A stretch of 10,194 bases of DNA from CALKWS01 sp048594865 (GCA_048594865.1 JBMDWZ010000205.1:1-10194), one strand, 5' to 3'. Positions 1 through 7,173 are shown, counted from the first letter of the stretch. Notes: generated by a model not told the origin, from the letters alone. Made by a program: numbers and translations.

Positions 1-3000
1 GCCTGCGCCACGCTCGCAGCGGCCGCTACCGAAGCCCCGGGGTCAAACACGGCATCGATGATGGCCGTGATCCACTCCAGCAGGGCCTCATCACGCAGCG
101 GCTTGCCGCCCACTCGCGACGTCGTCGGAGCCGGCACCAGCGCGGTGCGAATGGCGGGCTTGAGGATCGTGCCCGGATACAACCGCTTGAGCCGCATCTG
201 CGCCGAATCGGCGAGCTCCACCGGCGCGAACCGCAGGTACTTGCCCTGGGCGGTGATGTCCGTGAGCCCGATACCGCGGGCCTTGATCCGCAGCTCGGCC
301 ACCCCGAAGAGTCGCTGCACGGCCTCGGGGATCGGCCCGTACCGGTCGATCAGTTCGGCCTTGACATCCTGCATCTGGCTGGCCTCGGTCACCTGGGCGA
401 GCTTGGTGTAGGCCTCTAGGCGCAGCCGCTCATGGGAAATGTAGTCGTGCGGGATGTGCGCATCGACGGCGATCTCCACCTTGAGGTCCGGCAATTCCTC
501 CGGCGCCTCGCCACGGAACTGGGCCACCGCTTCGGAGACCATCCGCACATACAGGTCGAAACCCACGCCCGCGATGTGCCCGGACTGCTCCCCGCCGAGC
601 AGGTTGCCCGCCCCGCGGATCTCCAGGTCCTTCATCGCCACCCGCATCCCGGAGCCGAGTTCGGTGTTCGCGGCGATGGTCTGTAGGCGTTCGTGCGCGG
701 TCTCGGTGAGGGGCTTTTCCGGCGGGTACAGGAAGTAGGAGTAGGCGCGTTCACGGCCACGGCCCACCCGGCCTCGGAGCTGGTGCAACTGGGACAGGCC
801 CATCACATCGGAGCGCTCCACGATCAAGGTGTTGGCGTTGGAGATGTCCAAACCGGTTTCCACGATCGTGGTGCACACCAGCACATCGGCCTGCTTGTTC
901 CAGAAGTCCACGATGACGCGCTCGAGTTCGTGCTCGTTCATCTTCCCGTGCGCCACCACCACCCGGGCGTCGGGCACCATTTCGCGGATCTTCGCGGCCT
1001 GCGCTTCGATGGATTCCACGCGGTTGTGCACGTAGAACACCTGTCCCTCGCGGAGCAGTTCCCGGCGGATCGCCGCGGAGATCTGCTTGGCCGCATAGGG
1101 GCCAACGAAGGTCAGCACCGGGTGGCGTTCTTCCGGCGGGGTGTCCAGGGTGGACATTTCCCTGATCCCGGTGACCGCCATTTCCAGGGTCCGCGGGATC
1201 GGGGTGGCGCTCATCGCGAGCACATCCACGTCGGTGCGCAGTTGCTTGAGGGTCTCCTTGTGCTCCACGCCGAAGCGCTGTTCCTCATCGACCACGACCA
1301 GCCCAAGGTTCTTGAACCGAACCTCCCCGGTGAGTAGCCGGTGGGTACCGATCACCACGTCCACCGCGCCGCTGGTCACCCCATCACGGACCTCTTGGGC
1401 GTCCTTGGCGGTCTGGAACCGGGACAGTGACTTCACCACCACCGGGAAGCCCGCGTACCGCTGGGAGAAGGTTTCGAAGTGTTGTTGGACGAGCAACGTC
1501 GTCGGCACCAGAATTGCGACCTGCTTGCCGTCCTGGACGGCCTTGAACGCGGCCCGAACGGCGATCTCGGTTTTGCCGTAGCCCACGTCACCACAGATCA
1601 GCCGGTCCATCGGGACGGTCTTTTCCATATCGGCCTTGACCTCATCGATGGTCGCGGCCTGGTCCGGGGTTTCGGTGAACGCGAAGGCGTCCTCGAGTTC
1701 GCGCTGCCAGGGTGTGTCGGGGCCGAACGCGTGGCCGGGAGTGGCCATCCGCGCCGAATACAGCCGGATCAGTTCCGCGGCGATCTCCTTGACCGCCTTG
1801 CGTGCCCGCCCCTTGGTCTTGGCCCAGTCCGAGCCGCCCATGCGGTTCAGCGCCGGGGACTCCCCGCCGGTGTACTTGGTGACCTGGTCCAGGGAGTCGG
1901 TGGGGACCGAGAGCCGCTCACCGGGCTGCCCCCGCTTGGACGGCGCATACTCGATCACGAGGTACTCGCGGGTGGCGGCGTTGGATCCGGCGCCCACGGT
2001 GCGGCTGATGAGCTCCACGAATTTCCCGACGCCGTGCTGCTCGTGCACCACGAAGTCACCCGGGCGCAGCGCGAGTGGGTCCACGACGTTGCGGCGCCGC
2101 GAAGGCATCTTGCGCATGTCCTTGGTGGAAGCCGATCCGGCCCGTCCGGTGAGGTCTGCTTCGGTGAGCAACGCCAGGCGCAGGTCCTCACTGACGAACC
2201 CGCGGCCCACCTGCGCGGTGGTCACGAGCACCACTCCGGCGGCCGGCAGGTCGGGGTCTTCGCCATCTCGAGCGTCGGCACCGGCGGGTTCGACCTCAGC
2301 GACCAGGCGCGCGGGCACCTGCGCCTCCAGCAGGGCCTCGACCATCCGCTTCGCCGGGCCGGCGCCCTCGGTCGCTAGTACCAGCCGCCAGCCCTCGGTA
2401 GTCAACTGGTGCAGGTCTTGGACCGCTCCGGCGGTGTCCCCGCGGTACCCGCGAACGTCCCGGGAAGGGACGACGACGGTGTGCGCGGCGGGCGGGAAGG
2501 CGTCGTCTTCGATGCCGGTCGCGTCGTCCTGCTCTGCGCCGCTGCCCTCGCGACCCTCAGATTCTTGGTCGGCGAGGTCGTCGAGTTCTTCGTCCCGGGC
2601 GAAGGCGCCCAGGGTCCACCATCCAAGGCCACGCCGAAGCGCGACCGCGCGGGTGTTCTCCAGGGTGTCGAAGGAGGCCTCGGACAGGTCCAAGGGGGTG
2701 TTAGCTCCCGCTGCGGCCGACGTCCACGCCGCCGCCAGGAACTCATCGGTGGTGGCGACCAGGTCATGCGCCCGGCGGCGCAGCCGTTGCGGGTCGTTGA
2801 TGAGGATCAGGGAGTCGGTGGGGACCAGGTCCAGCAGGGGCTCCATGCCATCCACCAGCGCCGGTGCCAGCGATTCCATCCCGTCCACCGCGATGCCCTC
2901 GGCGAGCTTCTCCAGCATGTCCCGGGCGCCTGGGAGGCTGTCGGCGAGTTCGCGGGCGCGCTCGCGCACCGACTCGGTGAGCAGCACTTCGCGGCACGGC

Positions 3001-3707
3001 GGCGCCCAGAGTCCGTTCTCGCTGATCTCCAGGGAACGCTGATCGGCTGCGGAGAACCAGCGGATCTCCTCGATCTCATCGCCCCAGAATTCGATACGTT
3101 GCGGGTGATCTTCGGTGGGGGCGAATACGTCGAGCAGCCCGCCGCGCACGGCAAACTCGCCGCGGCGCTCCACCATGTCCACGCGGGTGTAGGCAGCGTC
3201 GACCAGGCCCTGGATGACCTGCCCCATGTCTGCGGTTTGCCCGGTGCGCAACGCGACCGGTTCAAGGTCACCGAGGCCCTTGACCACCGGCTGCAGCGCC
3301 GCCCGGACCGGGACCAGGAGCACCTTGATCGGGCGGTCGGACCCGCCGGCGCCGCCGGCCTGTTCGTCGGCGTGAGCTAACCGCCGCAGCACCGCGATCC
3401 GTCGGGCCACGGTGTCACTTCGGGGCGAGAGGCGCTCATGCGGCAAGGTTTCCCACGCCGGGAAGGAGGCTACGTCGTCGTCCGGCATGTATGCGCCGAG
3501 CGCGAGACTGAGCTCTTCGGCTTCCCGCCCGGTGGCGGTGAGCACCACCAGGGGCCTGTTGCCTCGCTGTGCGAGGTCGGCAATGAGCGCCGGGCGCACC
3601 CCGACCGATGCCGAAATGTCCAGGTTGCCGCGGATGCCCGAGGTCTCCAGGAGGTCGGTTAGGGCGCCATCGACGCGTAGGGCTGGGAGCAATCCGGCCA
3701 GACTCAT
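1..3707 (-). CDS. mfd: Transcription-repair coupling factor Mfd, C-terminal end cut by the window edge
   Basis: Mfd is a cytoplasmic ATP-driven translocase that pushes stalled RNA polymerase off DNA lesions and recruits UvrA for nucleotide excision repair. The frame stays open for 1235 codons from ATG 3707 to the left edge. A GAGGAA ribosome-binding site lies a few bases upstream. The start reads MSLAGLLPALRVDGALTDLL. In order: UvrB-like domains at about residues 1-250; an acidic, low-complexity stretch near residues 370-400; the RNA-polymerase-interacting domain near 540-610 (RPGDFVVHEQHGVGKF); the translocase with Walker A GDVGYGKT (706-713) and DEEQ box (807-810) followed by RFG; and the C-terminal UvrA-binding-regulating domain, which includes ELIDRYGPIPEAV. 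Actinobacterial Mfd proteins are about 1200 residues, so little is missing. No stop codon is seen inside the window. The neighbour upstream is the membrane protein, with a 73-bp gap holding a hairpin. Confidence 0.97.
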   Translation of the reverse strand, partial: MSLAGLLPALRVDGALTDLLETSGIRGNLDISASVGVRPALIADLAQRGNRPLVVLTATGREAEELSLALGAYMPDDDVASFPAWETLPHERLSPRSDTVARRIAVLRRLAHADEQAGGAGGSDRPIKVLLVPVRAALQPVVKGLGDLEPVALRTGQTADMGQVIQGLVDAAYTRVDMVERRGEFAVRGGLLDVFAPTEDHPQRIEFWGDEIEEIRWFSAADQRSLEISENGLWAPPCREVLLTESVRERARELADSLPGARDMLEKLAEGIAVDGMESLAPALVDGMEPLLDLVPTDSLILINDPQRLRRRAHDLVATTDEFLAAAWTSAAAGANTPLDLSEASFDTLENTRAVALRRGLGWWTLGAFARDEELDDLADQESEGREGSGAEQDDATGIEDDAFPPAAHTVVVPSRDVRGYRGDTAGAVQDLHQLTTEGWRLVLATEGAGPAKRMVEALLEAQVPARLVAEVEPAGADARDGEDPDLPAAGVVLVTTAQVGRGFVSEDLRLALLTEADLTGRAGSASTKDMRKMPSRRRNVVDPLALRPGDFVVHEQHGVGKFVELISRTVGAGSNAATREYLVIEYAPSKRGQPGERLSVPTDSLDQVTKYTGGESPALNRMGGSDWAKTKGRARKAVKEIAAELIRLYSARMATPGHAFGPDTPWQRELEDAFAFTETPDQAATIDEVKADMEKTVPMDRLICGDVGYGKTEIAVRAAFKAVQDGKQVAILVPTTLLVQQHFETFSQRYAGFPVVVKSLSRFQTAKDAQEVRDGVTSGAVDVVIGTHRLLTGEVRFKNLGLVVVDEEQRFGVEHKETLKQLRTDVDVLAMSATPIPRTLEMAVTGIREMSTLDTPPEERHPVLTFVGPYAAKQISAAIRRELLREGQVFYVHNRVESIEAQAAKIREMVPDARVVVAHGKMNEHELERVIVDFWNKQADVLVCTTIVETGLDISNANTLIVERSDVMGLSQLHQLRGRVGRGRERAYSYFLYPPEKPLTETAHERLQTIAANTELGSGMRVAMKDLEIRGAGNLLGGEQSGHIAGVGFDLYVRMVSEAVAQFRGEAPEELPDLKVEIAVDAHIPHDYISHERLRLEAYTKLAQVTEASQMQDVKAELIDRYGPIPEAVQRLFGVAELRIKARGIGLTDITAQGKYLRFAPVELADSAQMRLKRLYPGTILKPAIRTALVPAPTTSRVGGKPLRDEALLEWITAIIDAVFDPGASVAAAASVAQ

Positions 3708-3741
3708 GGGTTCCTCATTTTGGGGCAGGCAGCACGAGCGG

Positions 3742-3765
3742 CCCGACTTGAAGATTCAAGCCGGG
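3742..3765 (-). terminator. Hairpin between the membrane-protein gene and mfd
   Basis: Two 11-nt arms (3742-3752 and 3755-3765) pair around a 2-nt centre, so the innermost pairs must open to form a loop. Read on the minus strand, all 11 pairs form, one of them G-U. The stem begins about 16 bases after the stop codon of the membrane-protein gene. No T tract follows. It could be a U-less intrinsic terminator, an RNA 3'-end stabiliser, or a chance fold in GC-rich DNA. It lies about 34 bases upstream of the mfd start. Confidence 0.45.
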
Positions 3766-3780
3766 TCGTATGCCACCAGC

Positions 3781-5529
3781 CTACTTGGTCGCTACGACAC
3801 GCAGCCGCCCCATGCCCACCGCACAGAGCACCGCGAGGGCACCAAGGACCAGCAAGATTGGCCAGGGACGGGTGAGGAAGATCATGCTTGGGTCGAGGTG
3901 CTGGAAGGCGTACCGGTAAGCCATTGCGATCGCACTCTCGCTTCGTGCGGTGACGTCCCAGAGCAGATCTTCGGTGCGCAGCATTAGCAACACCACACCG
4001 AGCAGCCCGAGCGCCGCAAGCAGCGGCTTGGTGTTGCTACTGGCCGGTGCCGCGGCGCGCGCCTGGTGCAGCGCGTCACCCAGATAGATGGCGACGAACA
4101 GAATCGGGACCACCAGGAGCTGCGGAGGCAGGCTCCCCCACACGGTGCCGAGCGCCCCCAACTCGATCCGCGTAGACACGTGGGCAGACAGGAGCGGCAA
4201 GACGCCAACGAAGAGCCATGGGGAGAAGAACCACATGCCGAGGCTCAGGCTTCGGTCGCCGATCGGCCGGTAATAGCCAAGGCCCAGACCGGCCGCCGCT
4301 GCGATCACCAGGGAGACGACCACTCCCACACCACCGAGCACCCAGGTTTCCACGAACGTGTACCCGAACAAGCCGGCTGCTTGGCCTGGTCCCGCTGGAC
4401 CGCCAGGGGCCCGTGCGGACAGATCCTCGGTGATCATCGGAAACACGATGATGGCAACGGTCGCCAGGCTTGCCACCAGGACGATGACGCCGGCGAGGAT
4501 GCCGTTTCCGCCGCTGGGGGCGGGTGCCGACTGACTGCTGTACGCATCGGCGGTGGGCGCGATCCGAATCCGCAATCCCGACCTCAGCAATGCCGAAGTC
4601 GTGATCAGGCCCAAGATCATCAGGAGCGGCATCAGTAGAACCGCCGATGCCGCCCCGAGCCCCAGTTGGAAGGTTGCCACCGAACGCCACAACACGGTTG
4701 AAGGAAATACGGTCTGGCCGATACCGATTATTCCGAAGCTGGTCTGCACTCCGAGCGCTAGGCCAGCGCAGGCGGCGATCGCCCCGCCGTAACCGAGCAG
4801 CAGGCCGCGAGGCGCGTCGACCGACGCCAGCGCCCCAATGACGGCACCAACCATCATGGCTGGACCAAGCCACAGCAGAACGCTGAGGAGGAAGATGTTC
4901 GGGGTTAGCCCGGTGGTGTACACATAGACAAACGCCAGCGTCGTTGGGGCGAGCGTCACGAGCGCTGCTGCGATGAACGACAGACCCGTCACGCGCGCTG
5001 TTCGAGGAGCACGTCCGAACATTTGACCGAGGACGACGCCGATGAGGTAGCCCGCGACTGCGGGTACCAGCCCGGCGACGGCGGCGAGCAGCGCTCCTTG
5101 GAACCAACCCATCCCTACCAGTTGCGAGAAATTCTCGGCGCCCACAAATGAGCCGCCGCCACTCGGATCCGAACCGGCACGAAAGCTCGAAACGAAGGTC
5201 GAGACCGCCGGGAACACCTGCTGTATCACCAGCAAAATCACGGCGGGGGCGAGCAAGAGCCAGCCGATCCCTGCCGAGGGGCGGCGCTGTGGCTGGGCGT
5301 AGCCGTCGAAAGGCTGGGGCCCGGGTTGCTGGCCGAGCTGCTGGGCGCCGGGTTGCTGGCCGGGCTGCTGGGCGCCGGGCTGCTGGGTGGCGCCGTAGTG
5401 GGCGGCCGGCCCCTGGTCGCCAGTGCCGGGCTGTCCTAGCTGGTCGCTGGCAACCGGCTCACCGGAGGGCGGCGGGCCGAACTGCCATGGACGGTCTTGT
5501 GCCTGATTGCCTTGATCCCCGGTGCTCAT
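3781..5529 (-). CDS. 12-helix membrane protein, apparently a degenerate MalF-MalG-like permease fusion
   Basis: 582 residues from ATG 5529. Residues 1-84 are a soluble Gln/Pro/Gly-rich tail containing a tandem repeat. About twelve hydrophobic segments follow in two sets of six (roughly 88-318 and 345-576), joined by a hydrophilic linker at about 320-342. The first set looks like the start of sugar-type ABC permeases of the MalF/UgpA kind: LLLAPAVILLVIQQVFPAVS, then FVGAENFSQLV (128-138). The second set looks like a MalG half, with FPMITEDLSA (363-372) and ETWVLGGVGVVVSLVIAAAA (394-413). The EAA loop that docks the ATPase is eroded in both halves: ALASVDAPRG (233-242) and QARAAAPAS (489-497) lack the Glu, the DG pair and the I-x-LP ending. 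No ATPase or substrate-binding protein is adjacent. The permease relationship is my inference from pattern; that it is a polytopic membrane protein is clear. The substrate is unknown. Confidence 0.8.
   Translation of the reverse strand: MSTGDQGNQAQDRPWQFGPPPSGEPVASDQLGQPGTGDQGPAAHYGATQQPGAQQPGQQPGAQQLGQQPGPQPFDGYAQPQRRPSAGIGWLLLAPAVILLVIQQVFPAVSTFVSSFRAGSDPSGGGSFVGAENFSQLVGMGWFQGALLAAVAGLVPAVAGYLIGVVLGQMFGRAPRTARVTGLSFIAAALVTLAPTTLAFVYVYTTGLTPNIFLLSVLLWLGPAMMVGAVIGALASVDAPRGLLLGYGGAIAACAGLALGVQTSFGIIGIGQTVFPSTVLWRSVATFQLGLGAASAVLLMPLLMILGLITTSALLRSGLRIRIAPTADAYSSQSAPAPSGGNGILAGVIVLVASLATVAIIVFPMITEDLSARAPGGPAGPGQAAGLFGYTFVETWVLGGVGVVVSLVIAAAAGLGLGYYRPIGDRSLSLGMWFFSPWLFVGVLPLLSAHVSTRIELGALGTVWGSLPPQLLVVPILFVAIYLGDALHQARAAAPASSNTKPLLAALGLLGVVLLMLRTEDLLWDVTARSESAIAMAYRYAFQHLDPSMIFLTRPWPILLVLGALAVLCAVGMGRLRVVATK
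5323..5376 (-). repeat. 27-bp tandem repeat in the membrane-protein tail
   Basis: Two adjacent 27-bp units (5323-5349 and 5350-5376) differ at one base, and a partial third unit follows to about 5394. They are in frame and encode nine-residue units, GAQQPGQQP and GAQQLGQQP. The tail is presumably cytoplasmic and disordered. The copy number may vary between strains. Confidence 0.8.
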
Positions 5530-5572
5530 GGGGCGTAAGGCTATCGGCGTGGACGCGGGCTGCGCACCTCAA

Positions 5573-5597
5573 CACCATGGGCAACTCTGCCCTGGTG
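5573..5597 (-). terminator. Hairpin downstream of pth
   Basis: A 10-bp stem with one bulged base (T5578) and a 4-nt loop pairs 5573-5577 with 5593-5597 and 5579-5583 with 5588-5592. On the minus strand it starts 9 bases after the pth stop codon and ends 43 bases before the membrane-protein start. No T tract follows. It may terminate pth transcription partly or fully, or protect the 3' end. Confidence 0.5.
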
Positions 5598-5605
5598 CAG
5601 TCTCG

Positions 5606-6202
5606 TTACTTGCTGTGTAGCTCGTTCTGGGTGACCTGCAGTCCCTTGGTCACCACATCTTCGATCGCCTGAGCGGACTCGACGATGGTGACGGCGACTT
5701 CTTCGCGATCGGCGGGCGGAAAGTTTGCCAGCACATAATCGGCCGGGTCCATCCGGCCGGGCGGGCGTCCGATGCCCACGCGCAAACGCGCAAAGTCGCG
5801 GGTGCCCAACGCCGCGGCGATGGACTTCAATCCGTTGTGTCCGCCGGCGCCGCCACCTTGCTTGAGGCGCAGCGTGTGCTCGGGCAGATCGAGTTCGTCG
5901 TGCACCACAAGGATCTGCTCGGGTGGCACGGAGTAGAACGTGCTCAGGGCCGCGACCGGTGCGCCGGAGACATTCATGTAGGTCTCGGGCTTAGCCAGGA
6001 TCACGCGCGGGCCGGGAGCTCCGCCTGGGCCGATGCCGAGCCGGCCGTCGAGCACCTGTGCTCGAGCCTTGTGCCGCACGAACGAGCCGGCCATCTCTAG
6101 TGACATGGCATCGAGGATCATGGCGCCGATGTTGTGGCGGTTGCCGGCGTACTTCGGGCCGGGATTCCCCAAGCCGACAACCAACCACATATCGGTGCTC
6201 AT
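5606..6202 (-). CDS. pth: Peptidyl-tRNA hydrolase
   Basis: Pth is a cytoplasmic monomer that cleaves the ester bond of peptidyl-tRNAs dropped by the ribosome, freeing tRNA and peptide. The 198 residues match the usual length. The family signature LVVGLGNPGPKY (7-18) is followed by RHNIG (22-26). The residues matching the known active site are all present: N13, catalytic H23, N77 in TYMNVSG, catalytic D102 in VVHDELDLP, and N123 in GGHNGLKS. The start at 6202 is set by a strong GGAGGAG (6205-6211) just upstream; a second ATG four codons in is too far from it. The gene lies 59 bp downstream of rplY, the usual actinobacterial order, and co-transcription is likely. The gap holds two overlapping hairpins, the nearer ending three bases from the ribosome-binding site. 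Confidence 0.97.
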   Translation of the reverse strand: MSTDMWLVVGLGNPGPKYAGNRHNIGAMILDAMSLEMAGSFVRHKARAQVLDGRLGIGPGGAPGPRVILAKPETYMNVSGAPVAALSTFYSVPPEQILVVHDELDLPEHTLRLKQGGGAGGHNGLKSIAAALGTRDFARLRVGIGRPPGRMDPADYVLANFPPADREEVAVTIVESAQAIEDVVTKGLQVTQNELHSK

Positions 6203-6213
6203 TACTCCTCCGT

Positions 6214-6230
6214 GGGCGCGGTGCGCGCCC
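6214..6230 (-). promoter_or_regulatory. Hairpin abutting the pth ribosome-binding site
   Basis: A perfect 7-bp all-GC stem (6214-6220 with 6224-6230) closes a 3-nt loop. Its 3' side on the minus strand is two bases from the GGAGGAG of pth. It shares bases 6227-6230 with the rplY-proximal hairpin, so only one of the two can form fully. It might limit ribosome access to pth; this is inference. Confidence 0.4.
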
Positions 6231-6252
6231 GGCTGTTACTACGCAGCCGGGC
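6227..6252 (-). terminator. Hairpin downstream of rplY
   Basis: A perfect 9-bp stem (6227-6235 with 6244-6252) closes an 8-nt loop. It starts nine bases after the rplY stop codon on the minus strand. No T tract follows; instead the sequence runs into the hairpin next to the pth ribosome-binding site. It may be a leaky terminator or processing site setting the ratio of L25 to Pth. Confidence 0.5.
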
Positions 6253-6261
6253 GGTACCCGC

Positions 6262-6918
6262 TCAGTCCTCGGAGCCGCCTTCTTCGCTGTCGCCCTCGGT
6301 GGCTTCGCCTTCGCCCTCTGCAGCTTCGCCTTCGGCGTCTTCTTCGCCGGTGTCGGCTTCGAGGTCGGCCTCATCCACGCGCGGGATGGTGATGTTGATA
6401 ACCACGGTCTCGGGGTCGATTTCGAGCTCGACACCGCTGGGCAGGTTGAGGTCTTCGGCGCGGATGGTGTGGCCCTCTTCGAGGCCCTCGATGCTGACCT
6501 CGACCCATTCCGGGATGTTCGTGGCCTCGGCCAAGACCGGCACCGACTGCAGGTCCACGGTGTGGATGGTCTCGGGAGCGGACTCGCCCTCCACGTGCAC
6601 GGGGACCTCGACGGACACCTTCTCGCCGCGGCGAACCAGGATCAGGTCGATGTGGTCGATGGTGCGGTGCACCGGATCGCGCTGCACGTCACGGGACAGT
6701 GCCAGCTCGGTCTCGCCGTCGAACTCGAGGGTCAACAGGGCGTTGGCGTTGTCCTTCAGCGCCAGGAAGGTCTCGTGGCCCGGCAGAGCCAGGTGCACCG
6801 GGGTGCTGCCGTGGCCGTACAGGACGGCGGGGATCAGACCGGCGCGGCGGGTGCGGCGTGCGGCACCCTTCCCGAACTCGGTGCGGACGGATGCGGACAG
6901 AACGTTGGCTTCAGACAC
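6262..6918 (-). CDS. rplY: 50S ribosomal protein L25 (TL5/Ctc family)
   Basis: L25 binds 5S rRNA in the central protuberance of the large subunit; the long form with a C-terminal beta domain is the TL5/Ctc type. I place the start at GTG 6918, giving 218 residues: MSEANVLSASVRTEFGKGAA. This fits the short N-terminus of actinobacterial homologues. The frame continues upstream to an ATG at 7041, but that extension is unlike the family and lies in the structured leader. Landmarks are RRAGLIPAVLYGHG (24-37) in the 5S-binding domain, RGEKVSVEVPVHVEGE in the TL5 domain, and an acidic Glu/Asp/Gly tail (about 181-218). The tail's DNA contains a repeated 12-mer (6302-6313, 6323-6334). Only a weak purine stretch precedes the GTG. 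A candidate promoter and a folded leader lie upstream. The divergent neighbour is not prs, which usually precedes rplY in actinobacteria. Confidence 0.93.
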   Translation of the reverse strand: MSEANVLSASVRTEFGKGAARRTRRAGLIPAVLYGHGSTPVHLALPGHETFLALKDNANALLTLEFDGETELALSRDVQRDPVHRTIDHIDLILVRRGEKVSVEVPVHVEGESAPETIHTVDLQSVPVLAEATNIPEWVEVSIEGLEEGHTIRAEDLNLPSGVELEIDPETVVINITIPRVDEADLEADTGEEDAEGEAAEGEGEATEGDSEEGGSED

Positions 6919-6955
6919 GATAAACAGCTTTCGATCGACGATGGTGGCCGGGGAT

Positions 6956-7070
6956 CCTCGGCGCGGGACGCCGGGCGGACTCCTGCGCATAGCGCAGTGA
7001 CCACCGCGTCGAATTACGGACTCATCGGGGGCCAAAGTCACTTTGGCCCGTCCGGCGTCCCTCGCCGAGG
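6956..7070 (-). ncRNA. Structured 5' leader of rplY (candidate cis-regulatory RNA)
   Basis: Arms 6956-6974 and 7052-7070 are reverse complements over 19 nt with one mismatch (6964 against 7062). The 77 nt they enclose contain two further stems: the palindrome at 7029-7049, two bases inside the right arm, and a 6-bp, 3-nt-loop hairpin at 6983-6997 near the left arm. Together they draw a three-way-junction fold. The element lies 37 bases upstream of the rplY GTG. A candidate promoter would start transcripts at about 7072, so the closing helix would sit at the 5' end of the mRNA. Autogenous control of rplY through its leader is known in gammaproteobacteria; a similar role here is inference. It could also be a small inverted-repeat mobile remnant, though I see no target duplication at its flanks. 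Confidence 0.5.
7029..7049. repeat. Perfect 10-bp-arm palindrome in the rplY leader
   Basis: GGGCCAAAGT (7029-7038) and ACTTTGGCCC (7040-7049) are exact reverse complements around a single C. In RNA it would fold as an 8-bp stem with a 5-nt loop. As DNA, it could be an operator for a dimeric regulator in the divergent rplY/nucleotidyltransferase region. The sequence alone does not decide between the two. Confidence 0.75.
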
Positions 7071-7079
7071 CAACGCCCT

Positions 7080-7107
7080 ATCTTGCCACAAGGTACGGCG
7101 TTGGCAC
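7080..7107 (-). promoter_or_regulatory. Candidate promoter for rplY
   Basis: On the minus strand, GTGCCA (7107-7102) matches 4 of 6 bases of a -35 box. After 16 bases comes CAAGAT (7085-7080), which has the conserved A and T of a -10 box but is otherwise weak. Transcription would begin near 7072, about 155 bases before the rplY start and just ahead of the long leader helix. The support is modest. Confidence 0.3.
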
Positions 7108-7173
7108 CACGTGAGTGTGGGAGCGCACATGTTGGTGGCTGTCGATTGCGCATTCCGGTCGAGGGTCGCCAGA

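Noticed and set aside
1636..3042. Long plus-strand reading frames opposite mfd
   Set aside because: They overlap the clear Mfd coding sequence, show Arg/Ser/Ala-rich composition typical of antisense frames in GC-rich DNA, and match no family.
4076..5107. 343-codon minus-strand frame within the membrane-protein gene
   Set aside because: It overlaps the 12-helix protein in another frame and is Arg-rich with no recognisable domain.
5320..5395. CRISPR-like repeats
   Set aside because: The units are directly adjacent with no spacers and are in-frame coding repeats.
7000..7028. Hammerhead-ribozyme-like core (CCGATGAGTCCG on the minus strand)
   Set aside because: The conserved CUGAUGA has a C for U, the GAAA segment is missing after the stem, and no cleavage-site helix is evident.
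6919..7041. N-terminal extension of L25 to the ATG at 7041
   Set aside because: The extra 41 residues are unlike L25 N-termini and are encoded by the inverted-repeat leader.
6956..7070. Miniature inverted-repeat transposable element
   Set aside because: The inverted ends would fit, but the flanks (GGAT and CAAC) show no target duplication, no second copy is present, and the placement just after a promoter favours a leader. It is not excluded.
6058..7173. Plus-strand extension of the nucleotidyltransferase frame back to 6058
   Set aside because: It runs antisense to rplY and pth and through the structured leader. The recognisable domain starts after 7174, where a ribosome-binding site is present.
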